Assembly: GCA_027924585.1 (NCBI GenBank)
Contig: BSBM01000711.1
Coordinates: 9,497,001-9,561,000 of the forward strand
DNA: 64,000 nt
Direction: 5' to 3'
Source: Larix kaempferi
Taxonomy: Eukaryota > Streptophyta > Pinopsida > Pinales > Pinaceae
The translations under genes were made by a program, and so were the position numbers. The number at the start of each line of letters is the position of its first letter. Position 1 is the stretch's first letter. The notes under the pieces are model-generated. The model ran no database searches. It saw nothing but the letters and a program-made list of their open reading frames with translations, and was not told the DNA's origin. Below are positions 36,000 through 45,852 of the stretch, one piece after another.

Positions 36000-36506
36000 A
36001 AGGTAGCTATTCTTGTAGCGCTAGAAATTTTTTTAACTAAGGGCGCGCTACAGGAATATCGCGGCCTGTGTTTTTTCAATTTTCGAACTGATTTCAATCA
36101 TGATGCAGTATGGGAGTGTCTAATCGCCTTGTGTGAGTTTTTTAACACGTGTTTGCTGCAGTTTAAGCATGATTTTAGTTGGTTATTAGTCACGAAGCAG
36201 AACAAGCTCATCATTGCATGGTATGCGGAATCAGTTGCACAAAAAACCAGCAAATCCCGGTCTAAGCTGTCAAATTTCTCTTGCTACACGCATTATTATA
36301 GGAGAGGAGTGTTCATGAAGGAGAGTGAATTGCTAAGAAGATGGATTGTGTTGCTGTGGAGAGAAGACAAGTGTGTTTTAACGCCAGCGAGAATTAGGGC
36401 TTCCGAATTCATTTACCAGCAGTCAAAGAAACGATATGAAGACACCTATTCTCATAAGAGGAGACCACTGATGCCCCAAAACGAAGCTGTAATCCACGAC
36501 AGATGA
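36000..36506 (+). CDS. Unrecognised open frame in the 5' LTR, upstream of the main LTR gene
   Basis: An open frame of about 169 codons, with no stop from about 36000 to the TGA at 36504-36506. The homologous frame in the 3' LTR begins with ATG at 46344, which is AAG here, so the start was probably lost in this copy. The protein is basic and Trp/Tyr-rich, for example 'HDFSWLLVTKQNKLIIAWY' and 'LTPARIRASEFIYQQSKKRY'. I do not recognise it. It might be a 5' exon or an independent small protein, or it may be open by chance. The 3' copy has an in-frame TAA and a 4-nt deletion. Confidence 0.35.
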   Translation, partial: KVAILVALEIFLTKGALQEYRGLCFFNFRTDFNHDAVWECLIALCEFFNTCLLQFKHDFSWLLVTKQNKLIIAWYAESVAQKTSKSRSKLSNFSCYTHYYRRGVFMKESELLRRWIVLLWREDKCVLTPARIRASEFIYQQSKKRYEDTYSHKRRPLMPQNEAVIHDR

Positions 36507-37178
36507 GTAATTGACAGGTATTCCGATACAAACCCTTATAGCTGGAAAATTTGGGTCTTTTTCGCTGCACGATTATCTGGAGAAATTGGTTGCTGGAGAT
36601 GATAGAATAGATCATAAAATAAACATTTCACCACAGAAATAGCTATCTGAAGCTAGTATGAGGAATGTGCATGAATAGAGCAGCAAAATAATCTTAAACT
36701 TAAAGTATTCAGCCTGGGAAATTTTAATGACAGTTTGAACGAAGATTGTTTATCAATTGCTCCCCTATACATTCAAAACTCTGGTAGTGATGCAGATTGG
36801 TTATAATGAACTAATTGAATGGGTTTTTCTCATGACCTAATGCTATTAAAAATCAGAATATATAGGAAATAGCATTGAGAGGACTCGCAGATTTATCTGT
36901 TATGCTCATTTCTTACACAGAAGGTGTTTTGTTTGTTTATTTAAATGGTTTAAACATTGTTGAAAATTGTTATGACTCGTGAAGTCACTTGCTTGGAGAA
37001 CATATCAACTTTCTTATACAGACTTAGTTGTATGGTTGAGAGAAGAGAACGTTGAACTTGAAGGTCTGTCCAAGAGTGTGTAGAAAATTTCAAAGGAGCC
37101 CAAAGCATAAGAAACTAGCTTACAAAACATTTTTTGAAACCTAAAGTCAGACTGTTCCTGTTTACTGAAAAGAAGAAT

Positions 37179-39052
37179 ATGGAGAAAAGTGGCAAAAGTG
37201 GTAAGGTCAACAGGGCTGAGCCCACAGACCTAACCTGGATTCAGAAGCTTCCTGATTGTGCAGAACTTTTTCAGCAGGCAGGTTGGTTAAAGTTTTTCAA
37301 AAAGATCGATGGCTTCAATACTCGGGTCTCCTGCAAGTTTGCTAAGAGACTTAAAAATGATATGATTATGATGGATACTTTGAAATTCAAGCTATCTGTG
37401 GAATTAATAGCAGAAGCTACTGAGATTAGCAATGAGGGTGAGCACTGGTTCAAAAAATCACCTTTCGAATTTGAACCCCAAAGGTACTTATTGCCTAATG
37501 TGACTCCTGACTGGAATAAGGGTATCTTCATTCAAAATTTCAGGAAGGAGTGGATTGAGCCCATAAGAATACTTCAAAGTTATGTGACCTGTGAAGGAAG
37601 ATATTCATTGGTATTTAAATATCATCTCAGGTTCCTTCAACATATGGCAGGAGTTTCTAAGCTGAATCTACCCTTCTTTTTCTTTAAAAGCCTGCAGAAA
37701 ATGTCAAGCAAGATAAAGCAACATGATGATCACACTTCTCAGTCACTTTTCACCATGGTCTCATTAAACTGATCATCACTACAGTGTTGCAACATGAGGG
37801 AAGGACTTGGGATTTCTTCTTGTTCTGGTCAGGTGTTCATCCTAAAAGAGAAGACCAACAACCAAAGAGACAGACTGACAAGGGGAAGGTAATGATGAAA
37901 AAGTTAGGCCACTCAGTCAAAGCTACAAGTAAACATGATATTAAAGCTAAGAAGGTGACAAAACAGGTAGCAGAAGAGAGACAGGATGACAGTCAGCTCC
38001 AAGTAATTCCAGATTACACTAAAAACAAGTTCACACTATTTGAAGACAAAAAGGAACTGCTTGAAATGAATCCATCACCTGTAGCAGATCCTCAGGAGGA
38101 AAGAAAAGTTGACATTAAAATGGTTCCTGTAGCTAAAGAAGAGATCCACATTCATCCAAGAAGCCCCATCACAATCCTTTCGGATGATGAAGGATACATG
38201 TTAGAAGAAGAACAGCCTGTTTCTGAGATTAAGGTCAAAACTGAAATTGAAGAAGCTCAAGTTTTATATGGAAAAACCATGAGGCCTAACAAGAAAATGA
38301 ATAAGCTGGAAGTAGTGGAATTAGCTTCTGTTCAGTACCAAGGGAACGAACTGAAGATGATGGGGTAGGTAGCTACATTCTGGAGACCTAAAACTAGGTC
38401 GAAAAATAAGCTGAGGTTAAACATGAAAAAGTTGTTAAACCCTAAATTGAACTCAGATAAGGTGACTATCTTAGATGAAGAATCCATGGAGGATGACAAA
38501 TCAAAGATAGATAAATTGCAGCCATGTAAAAAAGAGGAGATTAATTCAATGAAAGCAGCAGATGAAGAAAACCCAAAGCTCATCATTGAAGACACTTCTG
38601 AGAAACTGTTGACAAAAGAAGCAGAAATCTTTAAGAAGTTTGATATTCCTTGGAAACCTAATGAAGAGCAGGATTCTGCAATAGAGAAAATGGCTAATTC
38701 TGACAGGGAAAATTTACAGAAGACTGTCAAACAATATAAGCACCAAATGAATTATATGCAGGAGGTCAACGATGGTTTGATGATGGCCAATAGAAGATTA
38801 AGAGAAGATCTCCAGGATGTTCATGACAATTTTCAGGAATTAGTGGTTGATGCAAAGGAAGCACTTAGAAGGAAAAGGGCTTCTGACAGGCACTGTTCAG
38901 AGCTGGAAAAGATAGTTGAAACTTTATAACAGGAAAATGAACACCTTCAGAAAAAGATAGCTGATCTGGAGAAGAAGCATAAAAGAATAAAGAAAAGGTC
39001 CTCAAGTCCCGATGGTATATCTCTTCTTGTGGAGGCAGCGAAGGAGATATGA
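37179..39052 (+). pseudogene. LTR-encoded protein, 5' LTR copy (unknown function)
   Basis: Starts at ATG 37179 (A at -3, G at +4) and ends at TGA 39050-39052. The N-terminal part (about 190 residues) is globular: 'ELFQQAGWLKFFKKIDGFN' followed by 'LSVELIAEATEISNEGEHWF'. This pattern resembles the plant mobile-element-associated domain found in extra proteins of some Tat/Ogre elements, but that is only a resemblance. The middle is charged and disordered. The C-terminal 100 residues form a likely coiled coil ('LEKIVETL', 'QQENEHLQKKIADLEKKH' in the intact copy). This copy has a 1-nt deletion in a T run near 37750, a TAG at 38366-38368 and a TAA at 38927-38929. The 3' LTR copy is intact at all three places. 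Confidence 0.6.
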
Positions 39053-39719
39053 GGCAGTTATTAGTTAGGGATTATTTAAGACAAACATTTTGTTTTAGTT
39101 AAAGAATTTTCTATTTTTAGCAGACTTGTAAATTTGTAAAAATGTAAATTTTACTTTATATAACCTAGTCATTCGATGGAGAGTTAGGAGGAAAGACCTA
39201 ACTGTTTTTGGGAAGAAAACTATTTAGAAAAGGAAGAAAAACATTGTGGGGGTTCTGATTTTTTGGGAGCATCAGGAGGTCTGCTAACTGCTTGTACTTT
39301 CAGACTTATTCAGAGATAGGTATTGTAACTCTTATATGCATTTACTGATGAAACTATGAATATATGACTCTTTCCCCTTCATTTGATCTGTGTTGGCTTC
39401 ATGTTTGAACTTATTTAGTTTCATGAATGACAAATTCATTGCTGGTTGATGTGTATTTTCTAGTAGTGCTTGTCCTTTATGTGTGAACTTCAGTACAGTC
39501 TTTTGTCGGATTTTTGTGATATATATGCATCTTTATTGATATATGTGTATGATTTAGTTGTCGCTTATCTACTGAATGTATTCCCTGTATGCTCTTGAAG
39601 TTTATGACTAAAAACATATAAAACAAAACCCTAAACCCTAGTTTGATTTGAATTTTACTCTTGAGATTGTGTTGGCTTGTTACCCTAGCCTTAGTAACAA
39701 TTTCTGGCACAAACATCTT

Positions 39720-39737
39720 TGGCGCCGTTGCCGGGGA
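39720..39737 (+). other. tRNA-Asp primer-binding site
   Basis: TGGCGCCGTTGCCGGGGA is an exact 18-nt complement of the 3' end of plant tRNA-Asp(GUC) including CCA. Four bases (TCTT) separate it from the LTR end. Confidence 0.93.
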
Positions 39738-40209
39738 CGAAGCTGAAGCATATCTTCCCTGGGATACTCATCATTTTCCTGGTTTAAGAGGTGGACTTGA
39801 ACCAGCATTTTTTGAAGGTTATTTTCACCAGAAAGTTGTCACAGTGGCTTCTAACAGAATTGGAACCAGGAGTAGACTTACTTCCCCATTACAGCTGGGT
39901 GTGACAGACCCTGAAAAGATCATAAAAACAGCAAGAAAGCTCAGAAGGTCTCAATCTTTACCAGCCTCTTGTGACTCTCACCAATTGGGTGAATCATTAG
40001 ACCCAGCTGAAAACTTACCTTGTGCAAAACCCATCATCTCTGAGAGCACTTTCCAGGTTTTTACTAATCCTCGAAGTTTTTTGAAAGCTAAAACTTCTTC
40101 CCCTGATAAAATACCAATCTTTCAGCTCAAATTAGGAAGGAATCCTTTTCAAAAAAGTTCTAGTCAAATTTCTTCCTCTTCAAAACCTAAGTCTAAACCT
40201 CAGTCCACA
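39738..40209 (+). other. Open leader in frame with gag, no ATG
   Basis: From the PBS to the first in-frame ATG (40210) the gag frame stays open for more than 150 codons. The translation looks protein-like ('YLPWDTHHFPGLRGGLEPAF') and ends in a Ser/Lys-rich stretch. It could be translated from a non-AUG start or from a spliced LTR exon, or it may be a leader open by chance. Confidence 0.45.
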
Positions 40210-42033
40210 ATGGCAGCCCAAAATCCACCTATGGATATGATGGACAGAATGGTAGCAGCTAGGTATGCACCATTAGTATTACCTCAGCCTCTACATGCCT
40301 TGCCTACACATGATTACCAAAAGTATATGCCCCGATTGAATGGACAAGGTGAAATAACTGCAGAGGAACATTGGGAGGCTTTCGAGAGTTATGCAGATAA
40401 TCAGAACATTGAAATTAAAGATGTATGGATGAGGGTATTTGTACAAAGTCTTGATGGGGATGTGAGAAAATGGTTCAGAGAACTGCTTGCTAATTCTATC
40501 ACCATAATTGAAGAACTCAAAGATCTTTTTCTGAGACAGTGGGGAGACACCAAGGATCACACTTATTACATAACTGAGTTTGGAGCTTTGAGAAGAAAGA
40601 AGGATGAGACTATTTTTGACTTTTCCAAAAGATTTAACAAGATGTATAGTAGGATTCCTGCAGAAATCAAACCCACTGAAACATCAGCCAAGTTGACCTA
40701 TGCAAATGCTTTTGATCATGAATTCTCTTTATTACTTAGAGAGAGAAGACCTATCACCCTGATGAACATGCAAGAGGTAGCATTGGAGGTAGAGTCAAAT
40801 TTGTTGGCTTCTAACAGACTCAAGAAAGAAACACCTCAGCAGCAGTATGAAAGAAAGGGAAAGAAGGAAGCTGTTTCCACAAGTGCTACACCTCAGTCTG
40901 CTGAAGCTAAAATAGATGAAATGGCTAAGCTTGTAAAGATTCTTACTGCCAAGTTGAACAAATTAGAACTTGAAAAGAATTCTGCTAAACCTACTCGAGA
41001 AGTTGATCGAAATCCAAATAACCAAAATCAGTTCAGGAGGCAATTTGCTCCTAGATTCATGCCAAGAGAACGCAGAAATAATGATATTCAGCGAGAAAGG
41101 AGAGAGAATGAGGATCAAAAAGTACCCCCACCTTTTCAAAATAATTTGGTGGATGAAGAACAAATTGATCAACAGTTACTGTTTGAAGAAACTGAGACAG
41201 ATCAGGATGTGAACCATTTTGGAGATGGTTTATCTGGAGGTTTTGTAACAAAAGAAGATTTTCTAAATGCTGAGTACTATGATGCAGATTTGTATGAAGT
41301 TGAAGATGAATTAGAGTTTGAAAAAACTGTTGTAAATGCTGCTGCTAATCAGAATGGAATTAAGAAGACTCTTAATCTTAGATCTGGCCCGAAACAAGTA
41401 GTCCAAGCTCCTAAGAAGAAAGCTGTTGTTCCTGCTCCAGTTATTCCTGATAAATCAGTTGCTGATCCTGTAACAGAAAATAAGCAACCTGCAGAAAAAT
41501 CCAAGAAGAATATAGAAATTGAGGAGGTAAATAAGTCAGTTCAAAATTTCAATTTGGAAAATGAGTTAGGTAAACTGAAAATTCCTGTGCCATTTTCTGA
41601 GCTTATCAAAAATCCATCATATAAACAAACAGTCTTAAAAGTTATGAATTATGCTAGTAGCCAGCCTGTTTCAGATACTGTTAATTTGCAAGAAGAAAGT
41701 CCAAAGATATTCATTGGATCTGCCTTAGCTGAGAAAACAGAGAATGAAGTTGGTGCTTCTCCTCCATTCTATGTTACCTTAACTGTCCATGATCAGATGA
41801 TCCATAATTGTCTATTAGATTCTGGAGCATCCCATAATCTAATGCCTAAAGTTGTGATGGAAGCCCTAGGTCTCAGTATTACCAAACCTTATCATGACTT
41901 ATATGCTTTTGATTCCCGAGCTGTCAAGTGTCTAGGAGTGATTAAAGATATGGTTGTCAGCCTTGCTCAGTTGCCAATGAAGAGTGTCATAATGGATGTT
42001 GTAGTGGCTGATATCACCCCAAAGTTTGGCTAA
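40210..42033 (+). CDS. Gag-protease of the 14.4-kb element
   Basis: The first in-frame ATG with good context is at 40210 ('MAAQNPPMDMMDRMVAARY'). The capsid domain (Retrotrans_gag) covers about 40370-40830: 'AEEHWEAFESYADNQ', 'DGDVRKWFRELLANS', 'DLFLRQWGDTKDHTYYITEF', 'DETIFDFSKRFNKMYSRIP'. A Lys-, Gln- and Arg-rich region follows, without a clear zinc knuckle, then an acidic linker. The aspartic protease has its triad D-S-G at 41818-41826 in 'CLLDSGASHNLMPKVV'. The frame stops at TAA 42031-42033, where homologues continue into 'LLSRSW', so this is an in-frame stop within the protease region rather than a natural end. The frame continues after it. Confidence 0.85.
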   Translation: MAAQNPPMDMMDRMVAARYAPLVLPQPLHALPTHDYQKYMPRLNGQGEITAEEHWEAFESYADNQNIEIKDVWMRVFVQSLDGDVRKWFRELLANSITIIEELKDLFLRQWGDTKDHTYYITEFGALRRKKDETIFDFSKRFNKMYSRIPAEIKPTETSAKLTYANAFDHEFSLLLRERRPITLMNMQEVALEVESNLLASNRLKKETPQQQYERKGKKEAVSTSATPQSAEAKIDEMAKLVKILTAKLNKLELEKNSAKPTREVDRNPNNQNQFRRQFAPRFMPRERRNNDIQRERRENEDQKVPPPFQNNLVDEEQIDQQLLFEETETDQDVNHFGDGLSGGFVTKEDFLNAEYYDADLYEVEDELEFEKTVVNAAANQNGIKKTLNLRSGPKQVVQAPKKKAVVPAPVIPDKSVADPVTENKQPAEKSKKNIEIEEVNKSVQNFNLENELGKLKIPVPFSELIKNPSYKQTVLKVMNYASSQPVSDTVNLQEESPKIFIGSALAEKTENEVGASPPFYVTLTVHDQMIHNCLLDSGASHNLMPKVVMEALGLSITKPYHDLYAFDSRAVKCLGVIKDMVVSLAQLPMKSVIMDVVVADITPKFG

Positions 42034-42318
42034 CTTCTTTCAAGATCCTGGGCAAAGAAGGTTGGAGGAACCTTACAGATGGACCTCTCTTATGCCACCA
42101 TTCCTGTTTTTGGTGGAGAAAACAGAAGACTTTATAGAGAGCTACAGCTTGCTTGCATAGTCATAGATGATAAAAACCCTAGCAATCACCCAATGTACTC
42201 TGTGGATAAAGACCTTGGTTCATGCATATTACAGTTTAGTGAAGAAGATAATTCTGCTGGTCTGTTACAAGTAGAAAAAAATTAGCCAATAAAACATAGC
42301 ATATAGGAAAAAGATGCA
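42034..42318 (+). pseudogene. Protease C-terminus and linker, with three in-frame stops in the pol frame
   Basis: Same frame as gag. It encodes 'LLSRSWAKKVGGTLQMDLSY' and 'TIPVFGGENRRLYRELQLAC', the C-terminal part of Tat/Athila-like protease. Stops are TAA 42031-42033, TAG 42283-42285 and TAG 42304-42306. No frameshift is needed, so the polyprotein was originally one frame. Confidence 0.75.
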
Positions 42319-44994
42319 GTGTGGCAGTTATATTTTGATGGATCTTCATGCAGAGAAGGTGCTGGAGCTGGAGTTTTACTTATTTCCCCTGGTGGTGAAA
42401 CAGTGAAACTCATGTATAAATTGGAGTTTGTTACCACTAACAACACTACTGAGTATGAGGCTTTGCTATTGGGATTGAAAGCTGCTAAAGATTTGGGAAT
42501 TCAGCAAATTTCTGTATTTGGCGACTCCAAACTAGTTGTTCAACAGGTGAAGAACAAATATCAAGTAAAGCAGGGTTTGCTGAAAGTATTTCGAAATGAG
42601 GTATGGGATATGCTTGAAAACTACTTTATAGCATTTAATATCACTCATATTCCCAGGAATCATAATGAGACTGCAGATTCTTTAGCCCTGGCTGCCACAT
42701 ATTTTAGAATCCCTAAAATTACTCAGCTAAAGTATCCTATAGAAGTGAGGTATAGACCTTGTGTTCCTAACAATATAAAACACTGGAGGGTTTTTGAAGA
42801 TGACATTGAAATAAAAAAATTTCTTGAGCTCGTAAATGAGTTTTCAAATATTCAAATTGATCAGGAAGAAGATGAAAAAGATGAACAGTTAGATGAGTTT
42901 GCTGCAGAAGATATAGCAGGGCATAAAATCATTGAGTTGAAAAGCAACTTCATTCCAAAAGGCCTAGTACCTTTAGAAAGGATATTCAGCAAAGATGATA
43001 CACCTTCAAAGCCAGTAATTCAATCTTCGGAAGACAATGTAGAAGACTACAATATTGGTTCAGCAGAACATCCAAGAATGGTAAAACTTTCTAAATTCTT
43101 AACAGTGGAGCAAAGAAGTAGATATATTAAGTTGTTGAAAAAATATATAGATGCATTTGCCTGGTCTTATAAGGAACTAAAAACTTATGATACAGCAGTT
43201 ATTCAGCACAAGGTTCCTTTGAAACCTAATGTCAAACCTTTCAGGCAGAAACTAAGAAGAATCAATCCAGCTTTGTTCCCTGTAATTGAAAAAGAACTAA
43301 AGAAGTTGTTGGATGCAAAGATAATAGTGCCTCTTAGGTATTCTTCTTGGGTGGCTAATTTAGTTCCTGTTAGAAAGAAGAATGGGGAAATTCGATTATG
43401 TGTTGACTTCAGAAATCTGAACCGATCATCATTAAAAGACAATTATCCTCTCCCCAAGATTGAACAGGTTTTGCAACAGGTAGTTGGAGCTCAAAGGATT
43501 TCTATGCTAGATGGTTTCTCAGGGTATAATCAGATTGCTATGCACCCTGATGACAAAGAAAAGATAGCTTTTACAACCCCCTGGGGGACATTTATGTATG
43601 ACAAGATGCCTTTTGGTTTGATGAATGTTGGAGAAACCTTTCAGAGAGCCATGGATATTGCATTCGTGGGTGAGAAATATAAGTTTGTGGTTATCTATCC
43701 GGATGATATTTCTGTCTTCTCAAAGTCTGATGATGAACACTTGAAGCATTTGGAGCAAACCTTCATAAAATGCGGAAAATTTGGTTTATCCTTGAACCCA
43801 AAAAAATCACATCTTGCTGTGCAAGAAGGTAAATTACTTGGCCACCTGGTGTCAGCTGATGGTATTAGAATTGACCCTGAGAGAGTCAAAGCAATACTGA
43901 AGATTAGCTTGCCCGGGAGTAAAAAGGATGTTCAATCTTTCATTGGCAAAATAAACTTTCTACGGTGGTTTATTCCTAATTTTGCTGAGACTATTAAACA
44001 AATCACAATAATGTTAAAAAAGGACCAAGAAGTCAGATGGACTGTTGAAGCAAAGGCAACTTTCGAGAAAATCAAGATGGCTCTGTCAGAAGCACCTGTT
44101 TTAGTAAGCCCTAATTTTGCCAAAGAATTCCTTACCTTTTCTTTTGCTTCAGAGGATACTATTGCTGCTGTCCTACTTCAGAAGAATAATGAAGGATTAG
44201 AGCAACCAATTTCCTTTTTCAGTAAAACACTTAGAGATTCAGAGCTGAAATACAGTATCTTGGAGAAACAAGCCTATGCTTTGGTGAAGGCTTTAAAATT
44301 TTTCAGAATTTATATCTTACATTCCAAGGTTATTTCATTTGTTCCAAATGCTGCAGTAAAAGATGTTTTGACACAGCCTGATAGTGAAGGAAAGAGGGGA
44401 AAGTGGATTGCTAAAATTATGGAATATGAAGTGGAAATCAGACCTACTAAGCTGGTCAAAGGACAAGGATTGGCCAAACTGCTGGCTGACTCAAATTGTC
44501 AAGCATTAGGATTACATCTTATGGTAGAAGAATCAGCACCTGAGGAAAAGCAAGCATTCCTGGAGAAAGAAAAAATTATGGACTCTTATTCATCTTCAGA
44601 TTGGTATGCTGATATTGTTCATTTTTTGTTATTTTTGCAATGTCCAGAACACTTAGATACGAAGGCTGCCAGATATCTGAAATTGAAAGCTACTAAATAC
44701 TGTTTGATAGAAGATCAATTGTTTTGGAAAGACCCAGGAGGAATCTTGTTAAGGTGTTTAGATCGAGCTGAAATAGAAGAAGTAATTTCAGAATCTCATG
44801 AAGGAGCTTGTGGAGGACATAAATACTGGAAAATAACGGCCTATAAAATTTTGAGAGCTCATTACTATTGGCCTTCCCTATTCTCAGATGTTTACCAACA
44901 TGTAAGAACTTGTATACCCTGTCAAAAATTTGCAGGTAAACAGAAATTACTATCTTTACCTTTGAAGCCTATTGCAGTCAATGCCCCTTTTTAG
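42319..44994 (+). CDS. Pol: archaeal-type RNase H, RT, degenerate gypsy RNase H, integrase N-terminus
   Basis: The frame is open from the preceding stop; GTG 42319 is only its first possible start. Domain order: (1) RNase H of the RVT_3/archaeal type, about 42319-42705, with 'LYFDGSSCREGAGAGVL', 'TTEYEALLLGLKAAKDLG', 'SVFGDSKLVVQQV' and 'IPRNHNETADSLALAA' (all four acids present). (2) RT about 43200-43900, with 'IRLCVDFRNLNRSSLKDNYP', 'MPFGLMNVGETFQRAMD' and the catalytic box YPDD (43696-43707), where Leu, Val, Met or Ala is usual in place of Pro. (3) Gypsy RNase H about 44130-44500, with catalytic Asp replaced by Phe (44143-44145), Pro (44344-44346) and Lys. (4) Integrase HHCC zinc finger (His 44797 and 44818, Cys 44911 and 44920). 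It ends at TAG 44992-44994. Confidence 0.88.
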   Translation: MWQLYFDGSSCREGAGAGVLLISPGGETVKLMYKLEFVTTNNTTEYEALLLGLKAAKDLGIQQISVFGDSKLVVQQVKNKYQVKQGLLKVFRNEVWDMLENYFIAFNITHIPRNHNETADSLALAATYFRIPKITQLKYPIEVRYRPCVPNNIKHWRVFEDDIEIKKFLELVNEFSNIQIDQEEDEKDEQLDEFAAEDIAGHKIIELKSNFIPKGLVPLERIFSKDDTPSKPVIQSSEDNVEDYNIGSAEHPRMVKLSKFLTVEQRSRYIKLLKKYIDAFAWSYKELKTYDTAVIQHKVPLKPNVKPFRQKLRRINPALFPVIEKELKKLLDAKIIVPLRYSSWVANLVPVRKKNGEIRLCVDFRNLNRSSLKDNYPLPKIEQVLQQVVGAQRISMLDGFSGYNQIAMHPDDKEKIAFTTPWGTFMYDKMPFGLMNVGETFQRAMDIAFVGEKYKFVVIYPDDISVFSKSDDEHLKHLEQTFIKCGKFGLSLNPKKSHLAVQEGKLLGHLVSADGIRIDPERVKAILKISLPGSKKDVQSFIGKINFLRWFIPNFAETIKQITIMLKKDQEVRWTVEAKATFEKIKMALSEAPVLVSPNFAKEFLTFSFASEDTIAAVLLQKNNEGLEQPISFFSKTLRDSELKYSILEKQAYALVKALKFFRIYILHSKVISFVPNAAVKDVLTQPDSEGKRGKWIAKIMEYEVEIRPTKLVKGQGLAKLLADSNCQALGLHLMVEESAPEEKQAFLEKEKIMDSYSSSDWYADIVHFLLFLQCPEHLDTKAARYLKLKATKYCLIEDQLFWKDPGGILLRCLDRAEIEEVISESHEGACGGHKYWKITAYKILRAHYYWPSLFSDVYQHVRTCIPCQKFAGKQKLLSLPLKPIAVNAPF

Positions 44995-45852
44995 CAATGG
45001 GGTCTGGATTTTATTGGAGAAATAAATCCAGCATCTTCAGGCCAGCATCATTGGATTTTGACTGCCACAGATTTCTTTACAAAATGGGTGGAAGCTATTC
45101 CCACAAGAAATGCTACAGATAAGGTGATTATGGATTTCATTGAAGATAATATTCTGAGCAGATTTGGCTGTCCACAAAGATTGATTACTGATAATGCCAA
45201 AGCATTCAAATCCAAGGCAATGGTGGCCTTTTGTGAGAAAAATGGTATTATTCTGAAACACTCAACTCCCTATTACCCTCAGGGAAATGGTCAGGCTGAA
45301 TCATCTAACAAAAATATCATTCAATGCATCAAGAAGTTGCTGAAACATAATAAAAGGTCTTGGGATTCAATGTTGAAATATGCATTGTGGGCAGATAGGA
45401 TTACTGTAAAGCAAGCCATTGGTACTTCTCCCTTTCAGCTGGTGTATGGAACAGAAGCAGTATTTCCAGTGCAATTGGGAATTCCAGTAATGAAGTTCCT
45501 TCAGAATTCTCAAGAGGAACCGGATGCTTTACAAAGAAGAATCTTCGAAATGATTGAGGTACAACAAAATAGAGAGAAGGTAGACAAAGAAGCACAACTG
45601 TACATAGCTAAAATGAAAAGCAGGTTTGACAGAAATATTAAAGAACATATTTTTTCAGAAGGTGAGTTGGTTTTAAGATGGGATGCAAGAAAGGAACAGA
45701 AGGGTAAGCATGGAAAATTTGATAATCTTTGGTTTGGCCCTTTTCTGATATCTAAAGTTTTGCAAAATAATACATTCATCTTCCAGTCCCTTGAAGGTGA
45801 GGAGTTGCTCAGCCCTGTCAATGGGCGATTCCTCAAACATTTCTACAGTTAA
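44995..45852 (+). CDS. Integrase core and C-terminus of the 14.4-kb element
   Basis: Continues in the same frame after a single TAG (44992-44994) followed by CAA. The catalytic acids are all present: Asp 45070-45072 in 'LTATDFFTKW', Asp 45190-45192 in 'LITDNAKAF', Glu 45298-45300 in 'GNGQAESSNKN'. The C-terminal part has 'LRWDARKEQKGKHGKFDNLW' and 'FGPFLISKVL', corresponding to the GPY/F module. No chromodomain follows. The stop is TAA 45850-45852. The TAG is most simply a C-to-T change of a CAG (Gln) codon. Without it the integrase would be complete. Confidence 0.85.
   Translation, partial: QWGLDFIGEINPASSGQHHWILTATDFFTKWVEAIPTRNATDKVIMDFIEDNILSRFGCPQRLITDNAKAFKSKAMVAFCEKNGIILKHSTPYYPQGNGQAESSNKNIIQCIKKLLKHNKRSWDSMLKYALWADRITVKQAIGTSPFQLVYGTEAVFPVQLGIPVMKFLQNSQEEPDALQRRIFEMIEVQQNREKVDKEAQLYIAKMKSRFDRNIKEHIFSEGELVLRWDARKEQKGKHGKFDNLWFGPFLISKVLQNNTFIFQSLEGEELLSPVNGRFLKHFYS

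Larger units (their letters stand above)
35666..39715 (+). repeat. 5' LTR (4,050 bp) of the 14.4-kb element
   Basis: TG...CA ends, nearly identical to 46010-50056. It holds two conserved reading frames (about 36000-36506 and 37179-39052). TATA-like sequences occur near 35849 ('cttttatatttt') and near 39156 ('ctttatataacc', changed in the 3' copy), so the transcription start within the LTR is not clear. Confidence 0.93.

Noticed and set aside
38332-38730. Minus-strand 132-codon frame present in both LTRs (also 48673-49071)
   Set aside because: It is antisense to the coding LTR frame, and its openness follows from the Lys/Glu-rich codons of the sense strand.
44992-45000. TAG-CAA as programmed read-through
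   Set aside because: The third codon does not fit the known CAR-YYA context, and three other private-looking stops exist in the same frame.
40291-45836. Minus-strand frames within the 14.4-kb element
   Set aside because: They are antisense to clear gag and pol domains and have no family resemblance.
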